A stretch of 64,000 nt of DNA. It comes from Phycisphaerae bacterium. Its GTDB lineage: Bacteria; Planctomycetota; Phycisphaerae; UBA1845. Below the pieces are notes generated by a model. It ran no database searches and was not told the DNA's origin. It saw nothing but the letters and a program-made list of their open reading frames with translations. Positions 42,291 to 51,400 of the stretch are shown piece after piece (within the stretch, counting starts at the first letter, position 1; every line of letters begins with the position of its first letter). A program made the translations under genes and the position numbers. Location: NCBI GenBank assembly GCA_028289375.1, contig JANQQK010000062.1, positions 49,825-113,824 of the forward strand. The letters run 5' to 3'.

Positions 42291-43346
42291 GTGATTTTCG
42301 ACTCCTTACTTGGCGCGTTCAGCGTCGATATGGGTATCGATCTCGGTACCTGCAACACGCTCGTCTGCGTGAAGGGGGAGGGTGTCGTCCTCAACGAGCC
42401 GTCCGTCGTTGCCGTCCGACGCGGCACCAACCAGGTCCTCGACAACGGCAACGCCGTTGGCCTCGTCGCAAAAGAGATGCTCGGCAAGACACCCGAGTCC
42501 ATCGAAGCCATCCGACCGCTCAAAGACGGTGTCATCGCCGACTTCGACATCACCGAAGCCATGCTCGGCTACTTCATCCGCAAGGTTCACGGCCGAAGTC
42601 GTTTCGTGAAACCACGCGTGGTCATCGCGATTCCCTCGGGCATTACCGCCGTCGAAAAGCGCGCGGTGTACAACTCCGCAGAACGGGCAGGCGCTCGTCG
42701 CGTCTATCTGGTGGAAGAACCGATGGCTGCGGGTATCGGGGCGGGTTTGCCCATCGCCGAACCGACCGCCTCCATGATCGTCGACATCGGCGGCGGTACC
42801 ACCGAGGTCGCCATCATGTCCCTGGCCGACATCAGCATCTGCGAGTCGATTCGCGTCGCCGGCGACAAACTCGACGAAGCCATCATCAACCACATGCGTC
42901 GCACGTACAACCTGATGATCGGCTACCAGACCGCCGAGCGCATCAAGATTCAGATCGGCTCGGTGGCGGAGTTCCCCGACGGCGAAAAGGAAATGGAAGT
43001 TCGCGGTCGCGATTTGATCAGCGGCCTGCCGCGTCGCACGATGGTCAGCAGCAACGAAGTTCGCGACGCACTCCGCGAACCGGTCGGCAAGATCATCGAA
43101 TGCACTACGCGCGCCCTGGAACAGGTCGAACCTGAACTCGCCGCAGACCTCGTCGAACGCGGCATTCACCTCGCAGGCGGTGGGGCGTTGCTCCACGGGT
43201 TGGCCGACGCGATGAACGGTGGAACCGGTCTCGACTGTTACGTTGTCGAAGACGCACTCAGCTGCGTTGCACGGGGTACGGCTGTTTACCTCGAAAACCT
43301 CGCTGTCTGGAAAGACACGATGGAATCCGATGCCGACGACGAATGA
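42291..43346 (+). CDS. mreB: Rod shape-determining protein MreB
   Basis: MreB is the bacterial actin that organises cell-wall synthesis along the cylinder. From the GTG start at 42291 (SD 'AAAGGA') the 351-residue protein has 'GIDLGTCNTLVCVKGEGVVL' and 'NEPSVVAVRRG' (phosphate 1). 'FVKPRVVIAIPSGITAVEKR', 'IVDIGGGTTEVAIMSLADIS' (phosphate 2) and 'GIHLAGGGALLHGLAD' (adenosine) follow. All actin-fold nucleotide motifs are intact. The N-terminus lacks an obvious long amphipathic helix but begins with the hydrophobic 'MIFDSLLGAFSVDM'. mreC follows after 114 bases; mreD is not seen. Confidence 0.97.
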   Translation: MIFDSLLGAFSVDMGIDLGTCNTLVCVKGEGVVLNEPSVVAVRRGTNQVLDNGNAVGLVAKEMLGKTPESIEAIRPLKDGVIADFDITEAMLGYFIRKVHGRSRFVKPRVVIAIPSGITAVEKRAVYNSAERAGARRVYLVEEPMAAGIGAGLPIAEPTASMIVDIGGGTTEVAIMSLADISICESIRVAGDKLDEAIINHMRRTYNLMIGYQTAERIKIQIGSVAEFPDGEKEMEVRGRDLISGLPRRTMVSSNEVRDALREPVGKIIECTTRALEQVEPELAADLVERGIHLAGGGALLHGLADAMNGGTGLDCYVVEDALSCVARGTAVYLENLAVWKDTMESDADDE

Positions 43347-43460
43347 TCCCGCCGATCAATCGACCGCCTCCAAACAACTCACAGTTTTGAATGCTGAATC
43401 CCATTGCGAATTGTCGCATGAGCGGTTGCAAGTGCGCGCGTTCGGTGTTACGAAAACGAC

Positions 43461-44372
43461 ATGAGGACGCAAGCATGTTCAAGACGCGCAATCGCATCCA
43501 AACGCCTGATTGGCTTTGTCGGCGTTGCCGCATTGATCGCGATCATGCTCCCCACCGCCATCACCCACCGCGCGGGGGGTTTGCTACAGGTTCTTTCGCC
43601 GTTCCAGGATGCCGCGACGCGCGTTGCCGATGACGCCACCGCGTTGATTACCGGCGACGACAACAATGCCCGCCAAGATTCGTCGACGGATGTCACCGCG
43701 TTGCAGCGAGCGGTGGCGTCGCTGACCGCACAAAATGCCCACCTCCGCCACGAGGTCGACCAACTCACCGGCCTGCGCAATCGCAGCCTTGGCGCAACAG
43801 GTCGACTGATCCCCACCCGCGCCATCGCCGACGATGCGAGCGTCTGGCGACGATCCAAACTGATCCTCGGTGGCATCCGCCGTGGCGTGAACAACGCCGA
43901 CGCCGTCATCACCCGCATGGATATCGACGCCACGACCGATAACGGCACACGCAACGGTCTGGCCGTCCTCGCCGGCGAGTCGCTCGTTGGTGTCATCGAG
44001 CACGCCGGTACCTTCACCTCCCGTGTCCGGCTGCTCAGCGACCCTGCCACCCGTATTCCTGTCGCCGTCGGACGCACGAAGGACGATGCGTTCGTCGGCC
44101 CTGACGCGGTGTTCTGGCTTCTGGGACGTGGCGAGAATCGGATCGAGATGCGTGACATTCACCACCGCTACGTCGACGACGGGACCATTCGCGTCGGTGA
44201 TATCGTTCTGACCCTTCCCGACGACCCCGAACTGCCCCCATCGCTCGTCATCGGGTCCATTTCCCGCATTTATCCGGACCCGGACAACGCACTGCTCTAC
44301 ATCTTTGAGGTCGACACAGGCCTCGATCTCGCCGCCGTCAGGCGACTCTACGTCGTCGATCGCGACGGCTGA
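43461..44372 (+). CDS. mreC: Rod shape-determining protein MreC
   Basis: MreC is a periplasmic scaffold that links MreB to wall synthases. The 303-residue protein has an N-terminal membrane helix ('LIGFVGVAALIAIMLPTAIT'), then a short coiled coil ('LQRAVASLTAQNAHLRHEVD'). Its beta domain has family-like motifs such as 'SVWRRSKLILGGIRRGVNNA', 'NGLAVLAGESLVGVIEHAGT' and 'VRLLSDPATRIPVAVGR'. It is slightly more divergent than mreB but consistent in length and order. The ATG has only a weak SD. It follows mreB and is followed 86 bases later not by mreD but by a large membrane/spermidine-synthase-like gene. Confidence 0.9.
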   Translation: MRTQACSRRAIASKRLIGFVGVAALIAIMLPTAITHRAGGLLQVLSPFQDAATRVADDATALITGDDNNARQDSSTDVTALQRAVASLTAQNAHLRHEVDQLTGLRNRSLGATGRLIPTRAIADDASVWRRSKLILGGIRRGVNNADAVITRMDIDATTDNGTRNGLAVLAGESLVGVIEHAGTFTSRVRLLSDPATRIPVAVGRTKDDAFVGPDAVFWLLGRGENRIEMRDIHHRYVDDGTIRVGDIVLTLPDDPELPPSLVIGSISRIYPDPDNALLYIFEVDTGLDLAAVRRLYVVDRDG

Positions 44373-44458
44373 CCGCCAACTCCGCACCAAGGCGAATCGC
44401 CACATTTCTGATCGCAACGCAACCTGCCGATAAGACCCGCAACCGGTAGGGAGTTGCC

Positions 44459-46642
44459 ATGGTCATTCTGTTCTCCGTCTCGCTGCTGATCAGCGCGTCG
44501 CTGCTGTTCGTCGTTCAGCCCATGGTCGGCAAGATGTTGCTGCCCACGCTCGGCGGCACGCCAGCCGTCTGGAACACCTGCATGGTCTTCTTCCAGGCAG
44601 CCCTGCTGGCCGGTTACGCCTACGCACACGGGTCCATCCGACTGTTGGGCGTGCGCAAACAAATCGTGTTGCACGTACTCGTCCTGCTTGCTCCGCTGGT
44701 CGTGCTGCCCATCGGATTGGCTGAGACGCGCGGGCCTTCCGTTGACGATGCCCCGATCATCTGGCTGCTGACCTGCCTCGCCTACCACGTCGGCCTGCCG
44801 TTCTTTGTCGTCTCCAGCTCCGCACCGCTGCTGCAGCGATGGTTCTCCGCAACAGACCATAAGGACGCAGCCGACCCCTACTTCCTCTACGCCGCCAGCA
44901 ACGTCGGCAGTCTCGTTTCCCTTCTCGGCTACCCCTTGCTCATCGAACGCGTCTCAACACTCGATCAGCAAGCGTCGGCATGGTCAGCCGGCTACGTCGC
45001 GCTCGTGGGGATGTTCATCGTCTGCGGTGCTGTCCTGATGATCAGAACGCGTCATGGCCTGTATCACGCGGCGCCAACCAATGTCAGCAACACCGCGACT
45101 TCCATCGCATGGCGGCAGCGTCTTTGGTGGGGCCTGCTGGCCTTTGTCCCATCGAGTCTGATGCTTGGCGTCACCACGCACATCACCACCGACGTCGCGG
45201 CCGTGCCGCTGCTCTGGGTGATCCCGCTCGCTCTCTACCTCACCACGTTCATTCTCGTGTTCGCCAAACGCCCACCGATCCCGACTGCCCTCATGGCCCG
45301 CATCATGCCGTTGATCGTCCTGCCGCTCGTATTGCTGATGTTCGAGGAACTCGGCATGCCGTGGTTGCTGATCATCGTTCACCTCGCGGCCTTTTTCGTC
45401 TGTTCGATGGTCTGCCACGGGCAACTGGCCGACGACCGACCTGCAGCCTCCCATCTCACCGAGTTCTTTCTCTGGATGTCGATCGGCGGCGTGCTTGGCG
45501 GCATTTTCAACGCCGTCATCGCACCGATGATCTTCGACACGATCATCGAGTACCCGCTCGTGGTTGTTCTCGCCTGCCTTGTGCGTCGGCCTTCGCGTTC
45601 CGTCGGCCTGCCCAGGCTCGACGATGTGGCCTACCCGACGGCGTTGGCCATCACCCTCGCCGTCATCATCGCCATTCTCTCCTGGTCCGACACGTCGGTC
45701 AGTCGCGGTGTCTTCGCCATTGTGTTCGGCGTACCTGTCGTCATCTGCGTCACCGCCAGAAGACGTCCGGTGCGATTTGCCCTCTGTTTCGCAGCCGTCA
45801 TGACCGCCATCGGCATCTACATCGGCGGCAACGCCGGCGACCAGATCCACGTCGAGCGCAACTTCTATGGTGTCAAGCGCGTGCTCGTCGACGCCGAACG
45901 TGGCTACCGCATGCTCGTCCACGGTGGTACAGATCATGGAAGGCAACGTCTCGAACCGGACCGCGCCCGCGAACCGCTCTCCTACTACCACGAGACCGGT
46001 CCCATCGGCGACGTATTCAAACTGATGGGGACGCAAAAGCGCAAACCACCCATTGCGGTGATTGGACTCGGCGTCGGATCAGTCGCGGGTTATGTCCAGG
46101 AGGGGCAATCACTGACCTTCTTTGAGCTGGACCCTGCCATCGAGCGTCTCGCCCGCGACGAGCAGTATTTCACGTTTCTCACCCATTCACCAGGCGACGT
46201 CGACGTGGTGCTTGGCGATGGCCGACTCACCCTGGCTCGCGAGGACGACGGATTCTATGGCCTCATCCTGCTCGATGCGTTCAGCGGTGACGCCGTCCCG
46301 ACCCACCTGATCTCCCTCGAAGCCATCCGCATGTACCTCTCCAAACTCGCGGACGATGGCCTGATCGCGTTTCACATCTCCAACCGCTACTTCGACCTCG
46401 AACCAATCCTTGCCCGCGCTGCCGCCGAGCTGAATCTCACATGCGTCAGACGCCTCGATGCAAGAGTCTCCGAGCGATTACGCGAAGCCGGCAAGATGGG
46501 CTCCCATGTGGTGGTCCTTGCGAGACACGAAGACACGACGGTCCAATTGCGCAATCAAGGTCACTGGCAGCCGGTTGCGTCCGCGGGCATCGCCCCCCTG
46601 TGGACCGATCAATATTGCGATATCTTTAGCGTTCTGCGATGA
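44459..46642 (+). CDS. Fused membrane / spermidine-synthase-like protein
   Basis: The 727-residue protein has an N-terminal half of about ten membrane helices ('LLISASLLFVVQPMVGKMLL', 'YFLYAASNVGSLVSLLGYPL', 'DVAAVPLLWVIPLALYLTTF'). The C-terminal half is a class I methyltransferase-like domain with spermidine-synthase features: 'GYRMLVHGGTDHGRQRL', the SAM-type loop 'IAVIGLGVGSVAGYVQEGQS', 'FFELDPAIERLAR', and 'VVLGDGRLTLAREDDGFYGL'. The conserved aspartate in 'LILLDAFSGDAVPTHL' is present. This two-part family is widespread in bacteria and its substrate is not established. It lies where mreD often does, but is not MreD. Confidence 0.86.
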   Translation: MVILFSVSLLISASLLFVVQPMVGKMLLPTLGGTPAVWNTCMVFFQAALLAGYAYAHGSIRLLGVRKQIVLHVLVLLAPLVVLPIGLAETRGPSVDDAPIIWLLTCLAYHVGLPFFVVSSSAPLLQRWFSATDHKDAADPYFLYAASNVGSLVSLLGYPLLIERVSTLDQQASAWSAGYVALVGMFIVCGAVLMIRTRHGLYHAAPTNVSNTATSIAWRQRLWWGLLAFVPSSLMLGVTTHITTDVAAVPLLWVIPLALYLTTFILVFAKRPPIPTALMARIMPLIVLPLVLLMFEELGMPWLLIIVHLAAFFVCSMVCHGQLADDRPAASHLTEFFLWMSIGGVLGGIFNAVIAPMIFDTIIEYPLVVVLACLVRRPSRSVGLPRLDDVAYPTALAITLAVIIAILSWSDTSVSRGVFAIVFGVPVVICVTARRRPVRFALCFAAVMTAIGIYIGGNAGDQIHVERNFYGVKRVLVDAERGYRMLVHGGTDHGRQRLEPDRAREPLSYYHETGPIGDVFKLMGTQKRKPPIAVIGLGVGSVAGYVQEGQSLTFFELDPAIERLARDEQYFTFLTHSPGDVDVVLGDGRLTLAREDDGFYGLILLDAFSGDAVPTHLISLEAIRMYLSKLADDGLIAFHISNRYFDLEPILARAAAELNLTCVRRLDARVSERLREAGKMGSHVVVLARHEDTTVQLRNQGHWQPVASAGIAPLWTDQYCDIFSVLR

Positions 46643-46664
46643 CGGCGATGCACGACATCTTCCG

Positions 46665-46704
46665 CGCAAAAAGAAAGCCCCGGTGATTCGTGAACCACCG
46701 GGGC
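46665..46704 (-). terminator. Intrinsic terminator of the dockerin-tailed protein gene
   Basis: On the minus strand, GCCCCGGTG-gttcacgaat-CACCGGGGC (46704-46677) forms a 9-bp stem followed by 'TTTCTTTTT'. It sits 26 bases past the stop of the 46730-48037 gene. On the plus strand no T-tract follows, so it does not obviously serve the upstream plus-strand gene. Confidence 0.85.
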
Positions 46705-46729
46705 CTGGAAAGACGAATGGGCTGGTGTA

Positions 46730-48037
46730 CTACGGACGCGAACCGATCGACTGAAGCGACCAGGACTGTGTTGCCGGCGGAACACCATTGACCAGCTGAC
46801 GGAAGCGGAACAGGTCGGTCGGGAAGATCAACCCGTCGCGGTTCATATCGAGGAAGTCCTCACGCGTGCCCTGATCCGGCTGCATCATCGTGTTGTTCAC
46901 AAGCACGCGGAAGCGGAACAAGTCGAGTGGGCTGCACTGACCATTCTGATCCACGTCGCATGGCAAGAAGCCGATGTCGACGCGATCAACCTCGTCGACG
47001 CCTGGGCCTTGATTGCCATTGTCCGCAATCTGATTGCCCGCCGAATCGAACGCCACCACGCGAATGGTCGTCCACACTTGAGTCGAGAACGGACGATCAA
47101 AATCAACCTGGAAGTACGTGCGATCACCATCCAGATCCGTCAAGCCTGTCACGTCCGGAGCAGGATTGCCATCAGACTGCTCAACGAAGAAATTGAACGT
47201 CGTCAGATCAAAGCCCTGCGGCGAACCGAAGGCCGGACCATTGAAGCGGATGTTGATGCTCGTAATACCTGCGGGAGACGAATCATTATTCGCCTCGCCA
47301 CGCGGATCAATGTACCCGGTGAACGGACGGGTCTGACCATCGAGCCCATCCTCGTGCAGGATCTCAAGTGCCGGACCCGGAAGTTGAATCGTCAGACCAT
47401 CAATGTTGAACGGGATGGTGCCGTTGACAGTCGAAATACTGGTGTCAATGGCGGTGCATTCAGCGGTGCCCTTTTCGGTGCAAGACGGAAGGAACGTGTA
47501 CTCGCCGGCCGCGTCATTGGGGATGGTGAAATCGAATTCGCCGATGTAGGCGGCCCCTGAAACGCTCACTGCTGCCAATGCGACGATGCCTGCCCGCGGG
47601 CGCACGATCGTGCAAGTACCATCCAAACAAGTTGAATTCCCCGGGCATTCCTCTGGTAGCGTACAGGCAATCGAATCATCACACTGACCTTGGTCAAGCG
47701 CCGGAAAACCCGCAGCGCCGGCGAGGATGTAGTCCGAACGATTCGTATCAACGCTGGTGCTGTTTGCTACATACGACAAATCACCGCCGTCCGTTGAGCT
47801 TGTGTACGAACAGAATACACCCACCTGCGTTGCGTTGACGTCGTCCGCAATATTCTCGACAAATGCGGCGATGGTAATGGTCTCACCTGGAAGACCCTGG
47901 ACGACGAAGTTTTCACCCGGCGTGGTGTTCGACGGATCTTCATCGACGGGAATGAAAAACATGCGTTCGCCACCCCCAAACGCGGTTCCGCCTCCCAAAA
48001 CCAGACAGCCAAGAAGACAGTAATGCGCAAGTTTCAT
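46730..48037 (-). CDS. Secreted protein with shared dockerin-like C-terminal module
   Basis: From the ATG at 48037 (SD 'GGAAAG') the 435-residue protein has a signal peptide ('MKLAHYCLLGCLVLGGGTAF'), then a beta domain ('GETITIAAFVENIADDVNAT'), reminiscent of cohesin/EpsD-like sandwiches. A Cys cluster 'CTLPEECPGNSTCLDGTC' follows. The C-terminal ~200 residues carry 'RPFTGYIDPRGEANN', an Ig-like region, 'VDEVDRVDIGFLPCDVDQNG', and two dockerin-like loops ('PLDLFRFRVLV', 'PTDLFRFRQLVNG'), ending 'ATQSWSLQSIGSRP'. The same module ends the LVIVD-repeat protein 6 kb away. It is exported, and a strong terminator follows. The track start (48235) adds 66 residues before the signal peptide. Confidence 0.83.
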   Translation of the reverse strand: MKLAHYCLLGCLVLGGGTAFGGGERMFFIPVDEDPSNTTPGENFVVQGLPGETITIAAFVENIADDVNATQVGVFCSYTSSTDGGDLSYVANSTSVDTNRSDYILAGAAGFPALDQGQCDDSIACTLPEECPGNSTCLDGTCTIVRPRAGIVALAAVSVSGAAYIGEFDFTIPNDAAGEYTFLPSCTEKGTAECTAIDTSISTVNGTIPFNIDGLTIQLPGPALEILHEDGLDGQTRPFTGYIDPRGEANNDSSPAGITSINIRFNGPAFGSPQGFDLTTFNFFVEQSDGNPAPDVTGLTDLDGDRTYFQVDFDRPFSTQVWTTIRVVAFDSAGNQIADNGNQGPGVDEVDRVDIGFLPCDVDQNGQCSPLDLFRFRVLVNNTMMQPDQGTREDFLDMNRDGLIFPTDLFRFRQLVNGVPPATQSWSLQSIGSRP

Positions 48038-48415
48038 GCTTACTTTCCTTTCCTCTTTCCTTTTGCAGCCAGCCACCAGTTCCGTTGGCGCCGGCGAAGA
48101 CATTTCTTGTTGATGAGTGAACCAACTCATGACAGTGTCGTAACTGAGAACGCAAGCCTCACTGCCCTGGAAATTCTGAACTCTAGGTGGGAGCAACCAT
48201 ACCGATGACGAGGAGCAACGCGCGTTGCCCATCACCCGGACGCGGTTTTCCTGGTGAGACCGACCAAAAGGCCAGCCAACCCCTCCATTTCCTTTCCTCC
48301 CACGCGCAGCGCGGTGCTCCGCTCTGCCTTCCTTCCCCAGACAGTATCCCCGAATCGCCGTCAGAATTCAAGGTCGCGACAGTTTTGAATCCTGCTTGAA
48401 TTATTGTTCGAATAC
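48038..48415. other. Intergenic region upstream of the 46730-48037 gene
   Basis: This stretch, running to the terminator at 48416, should contain the minus-strand promoter for the dockerin-tailed protein. No additional gene, RNA or repeat is apparent. The track ORFs here are unsupported: they lack family features and one simply extends the downstream gene. Confidence 0.5.
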
Positions 48416-48455
48416 GCAAAAAGGCTGCTCGGCAGCGTTCTTCTGCCGAGCAGCC
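48416..48455 (-). terminator. Intrinsic terminator of the FG-GAP/di-haem mosaic gene
   Basis: A perfect 13-bp stem, GGCTGCTCGGCAG / CTGCCGAGCAGCC with a 7-base loop (48423-48455), is followed on the minus strand by 'TTTTTGCG'. It lies 25 bases beyond the stop of the 48480-53516 gene, so it ends that transcript. Confidence 0.9.
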
Positions 48456-48479
48456 CCGCATCATCAGAGTGTGATGTGT

Positions 48480-51400
48480 TTATCGGACGTTAAGTCTCCG
48501 GCCAGCATCAGCATTAGTCAACCGCGAAGAGCGAGTCGAAATCGGAATCAGCAACTCGCCCCCATCTGCGTCAATGGCCAAACGGTCGATCGAAGACGCC
48601 CACATCGCCGTATCGGACATCCGCAACGATACGCGGAGGACGCCGGCAGCCTTATCGGGCACGTTCAATGTGAATGTCCCGAGGTAGCGTCGTTCGCGCG
48701 CTGCCACCGACACCGCGCCCGACGTCGAGACGCTGCCCAGGCGATCAAGCTCATCATCCTTGGCGTCGAGAGCGGTCATGCCGGCAAACACGTAATCCAA
48801 GCGATCCGCATCAACGGACTTCACCGCAACCGACACATCCAGCCCGCGACCAGCCGTCGCATCCAATGCCAATTCGTAGGATCGCAGTCCATCGGCGTTT
48901 GAGACAAACGCATCGATTGCAATCGTACCACCCGGGACAGCAGCAGCCTGTCGGGCGATCAACCGGATCTCCGCGGCTGGCCCCGCGACGACCGATTCAA
49001 TCGGTGCACCGGAAGCAGCCGTCGGACCTGGCGTCACGCCACAACCACATGGATCGGCACCGCCAAACGCATCAACGAGTGCCAGAATGTCGTTCGTGCC
49101 AATCGGGATACCACTCGGGCTGCAGCCGGCGAGATCGGCATTGGGGCAGGAACAGTAATTACCGAACCCAGCCACACCACAGAGAATGTCCGACGTCTGA
49201 ACCTGTCCGACGAACGGCTCTTCAATGTCGCCGTATCGAGGAGCCGCGAAATTGTCGCATAGGTTCTCGCTGCAAATGTTGACGCTGCAGACATCGGCAT
49301 CGGTGCAGTCACAGTCATTCCCGCAGAATGCAGAGCACTCATCGGGGCGACCATCCAGGTCGGCGTCGAGGCTCGTGCCGTCGAGAATGTCCGTCAGATC
49401 CAGAACGCTGTTGCCGTTGCAATCTTCCTGCAACCCATCGAACGCCAGCAGGAACGCTTCGTAGTCCACAGCGTCCACGTCACCATTCTGATCAAAATCG
49501 GAAATGGCACATGGATCGTCCGGCGTGATGGCCACCACCTCGTCGTAGCACTGATGGAACGAAACGAAGTCCGGAATCTCCACGACGTTGTCACCGTCAT
49601 GATCAAACTCCGCCCGCCCCAGTGAGTCGAGGAACGCGATCACCGCGTCCTGATCGCCGACACTCAACGCTGCGAAGTTGGCAGCGGAGAGGGCACCTTC
49701 ACCGCCATGCTCGGCCACCGCGTCGACAATTCGCGAGGAGAATGTCCCGCCTGCCACTCGGGCATCATGCAGCAAAACATCGCGGATACGCACGCCCCAA
49801 AGCGCCGGCGTCCGCATCTCGCGTTCCGTACCTGCACCCTGGACGATACCATCACCCAGCGCACCCATGTCGTGCAACAGGAAGTCCGAGTAGGGCTTGA
49901 TCGTTCGATCCGAAAGGCTGGCGATGTCGGTGATGCCGGTGTTGAACGAATCAGCAATGTGGCAATCGGCGCAGCCAATGTTGATGAAGAGTTGCTCACC
50001 GGTCATGCCGGAGCGCGGCGTCTGCGGTGGGGCGGCAAGCATGCGCTGGAAGTGCGTGATGCGATCGATGAAGTGGAACCCTTCACCATCCGGACCGTCT
50101 TCAGGATCGGGAATCGCATCGCACGCCGCCAACGCGACCATGTCGCCATTGGGCGCATTCTCATTGGGAACGAGGCGGTTCGTAATGCCCATCTCGTTCA
50201 ACGCCGCATCACCCGCGAACGTCAGAATTGTCGCCACCTGTGCTTTCCAGCCGAATCGACCAACACGCATCGTCCCGCCGATATCCTCCAGCGGCTCGAC
50301 CATGTGCGCGATACCACTGACCGCAGGGCTTGGTGGACTGCTGACATTCTCAAGCAGATCCGCATCGGAAATCGCCTCGATCAGGCCGCCACCGAAAATC
50401 GACGGCGTCAGGCGGTTGGTCATGACGTTGGCCTGTGGCGGAACCGTCTCGAAACACTCCGCGCTCAATCCGTTGAATTGGAGCAGTGAGCCACCGAGTG
50501 AGTCGAGCGGATCAAAGCCGGACTTCGTCGCTTGACCAAAACGCATCACCTGGATCGTCCCGGACCCGCCGACCGCCGGCACGGCGTGACACGATCCGCA
50601 ACTGTCCTGGTTAAAGATCGGACCGAGACCTTCGCCCTCATCAAAGTCGCGATTGAACTCGGCCAGACCCGCCGTGAACAAGTCTAGGTCTTCCGGTGAC
50701 AAACCGCGCACCGGCTGACCCATTCGCGGCTGCAATGCCAACGTACAGGAATCAAAATCCTCGTCGCAGAACCCGCTGCACGGACTGGTTCCTGCTACGC
50801 AAGACCCGGCTGCACAGCTTTCGACGCCGTTGCAGAACAAGCCATCGTCGCAGTCCAGCGCCGAACCGACTTGGCACATTCCGCCGGAGCACGTTTCAAT
50901 GCCGTTGCAGTCGTCGCCATCGTCGCAGTCGCCGTCGCCAAGACAGTCGACACATGCGTCCGACGCTTCGTCACACAACTGACCCGGACACGGGTCGCTG
51001 CCCGTGCCACACGTGTTGCCGCCGCAAGACTCAGCGCCGTTGCAGAACAACCCGTCGTCGCAGTCGCCCGCGTCAAGGCAGTCCACGCAGGTGTCATTCG
51101 CTTCGTCGCAGACTTCGTCAAAATTGCACGGTGATGAACCGGCCGTGCACGTCGCACCCTGACAGGTCTCCGCACCGTTGCAGTAGAGGCCATCGTCACA
51201 GCTCTCGTTCGTGCAGCCCGCACAGATCAATTCTTGCACCTGTACGTTGTCGATGCCCGCTTCGGTGATCGAGTTGTTCGGCGAATCCGACGCGGTAAAC
51301 CGAACACGAACCTGATCGCTCGGCGTGACAAAATCGCTGACCGTAAACGATGCCGATTCCCAGCCATCCGTGCCATCGGTCGACAGCGCGAGCACCCAGT

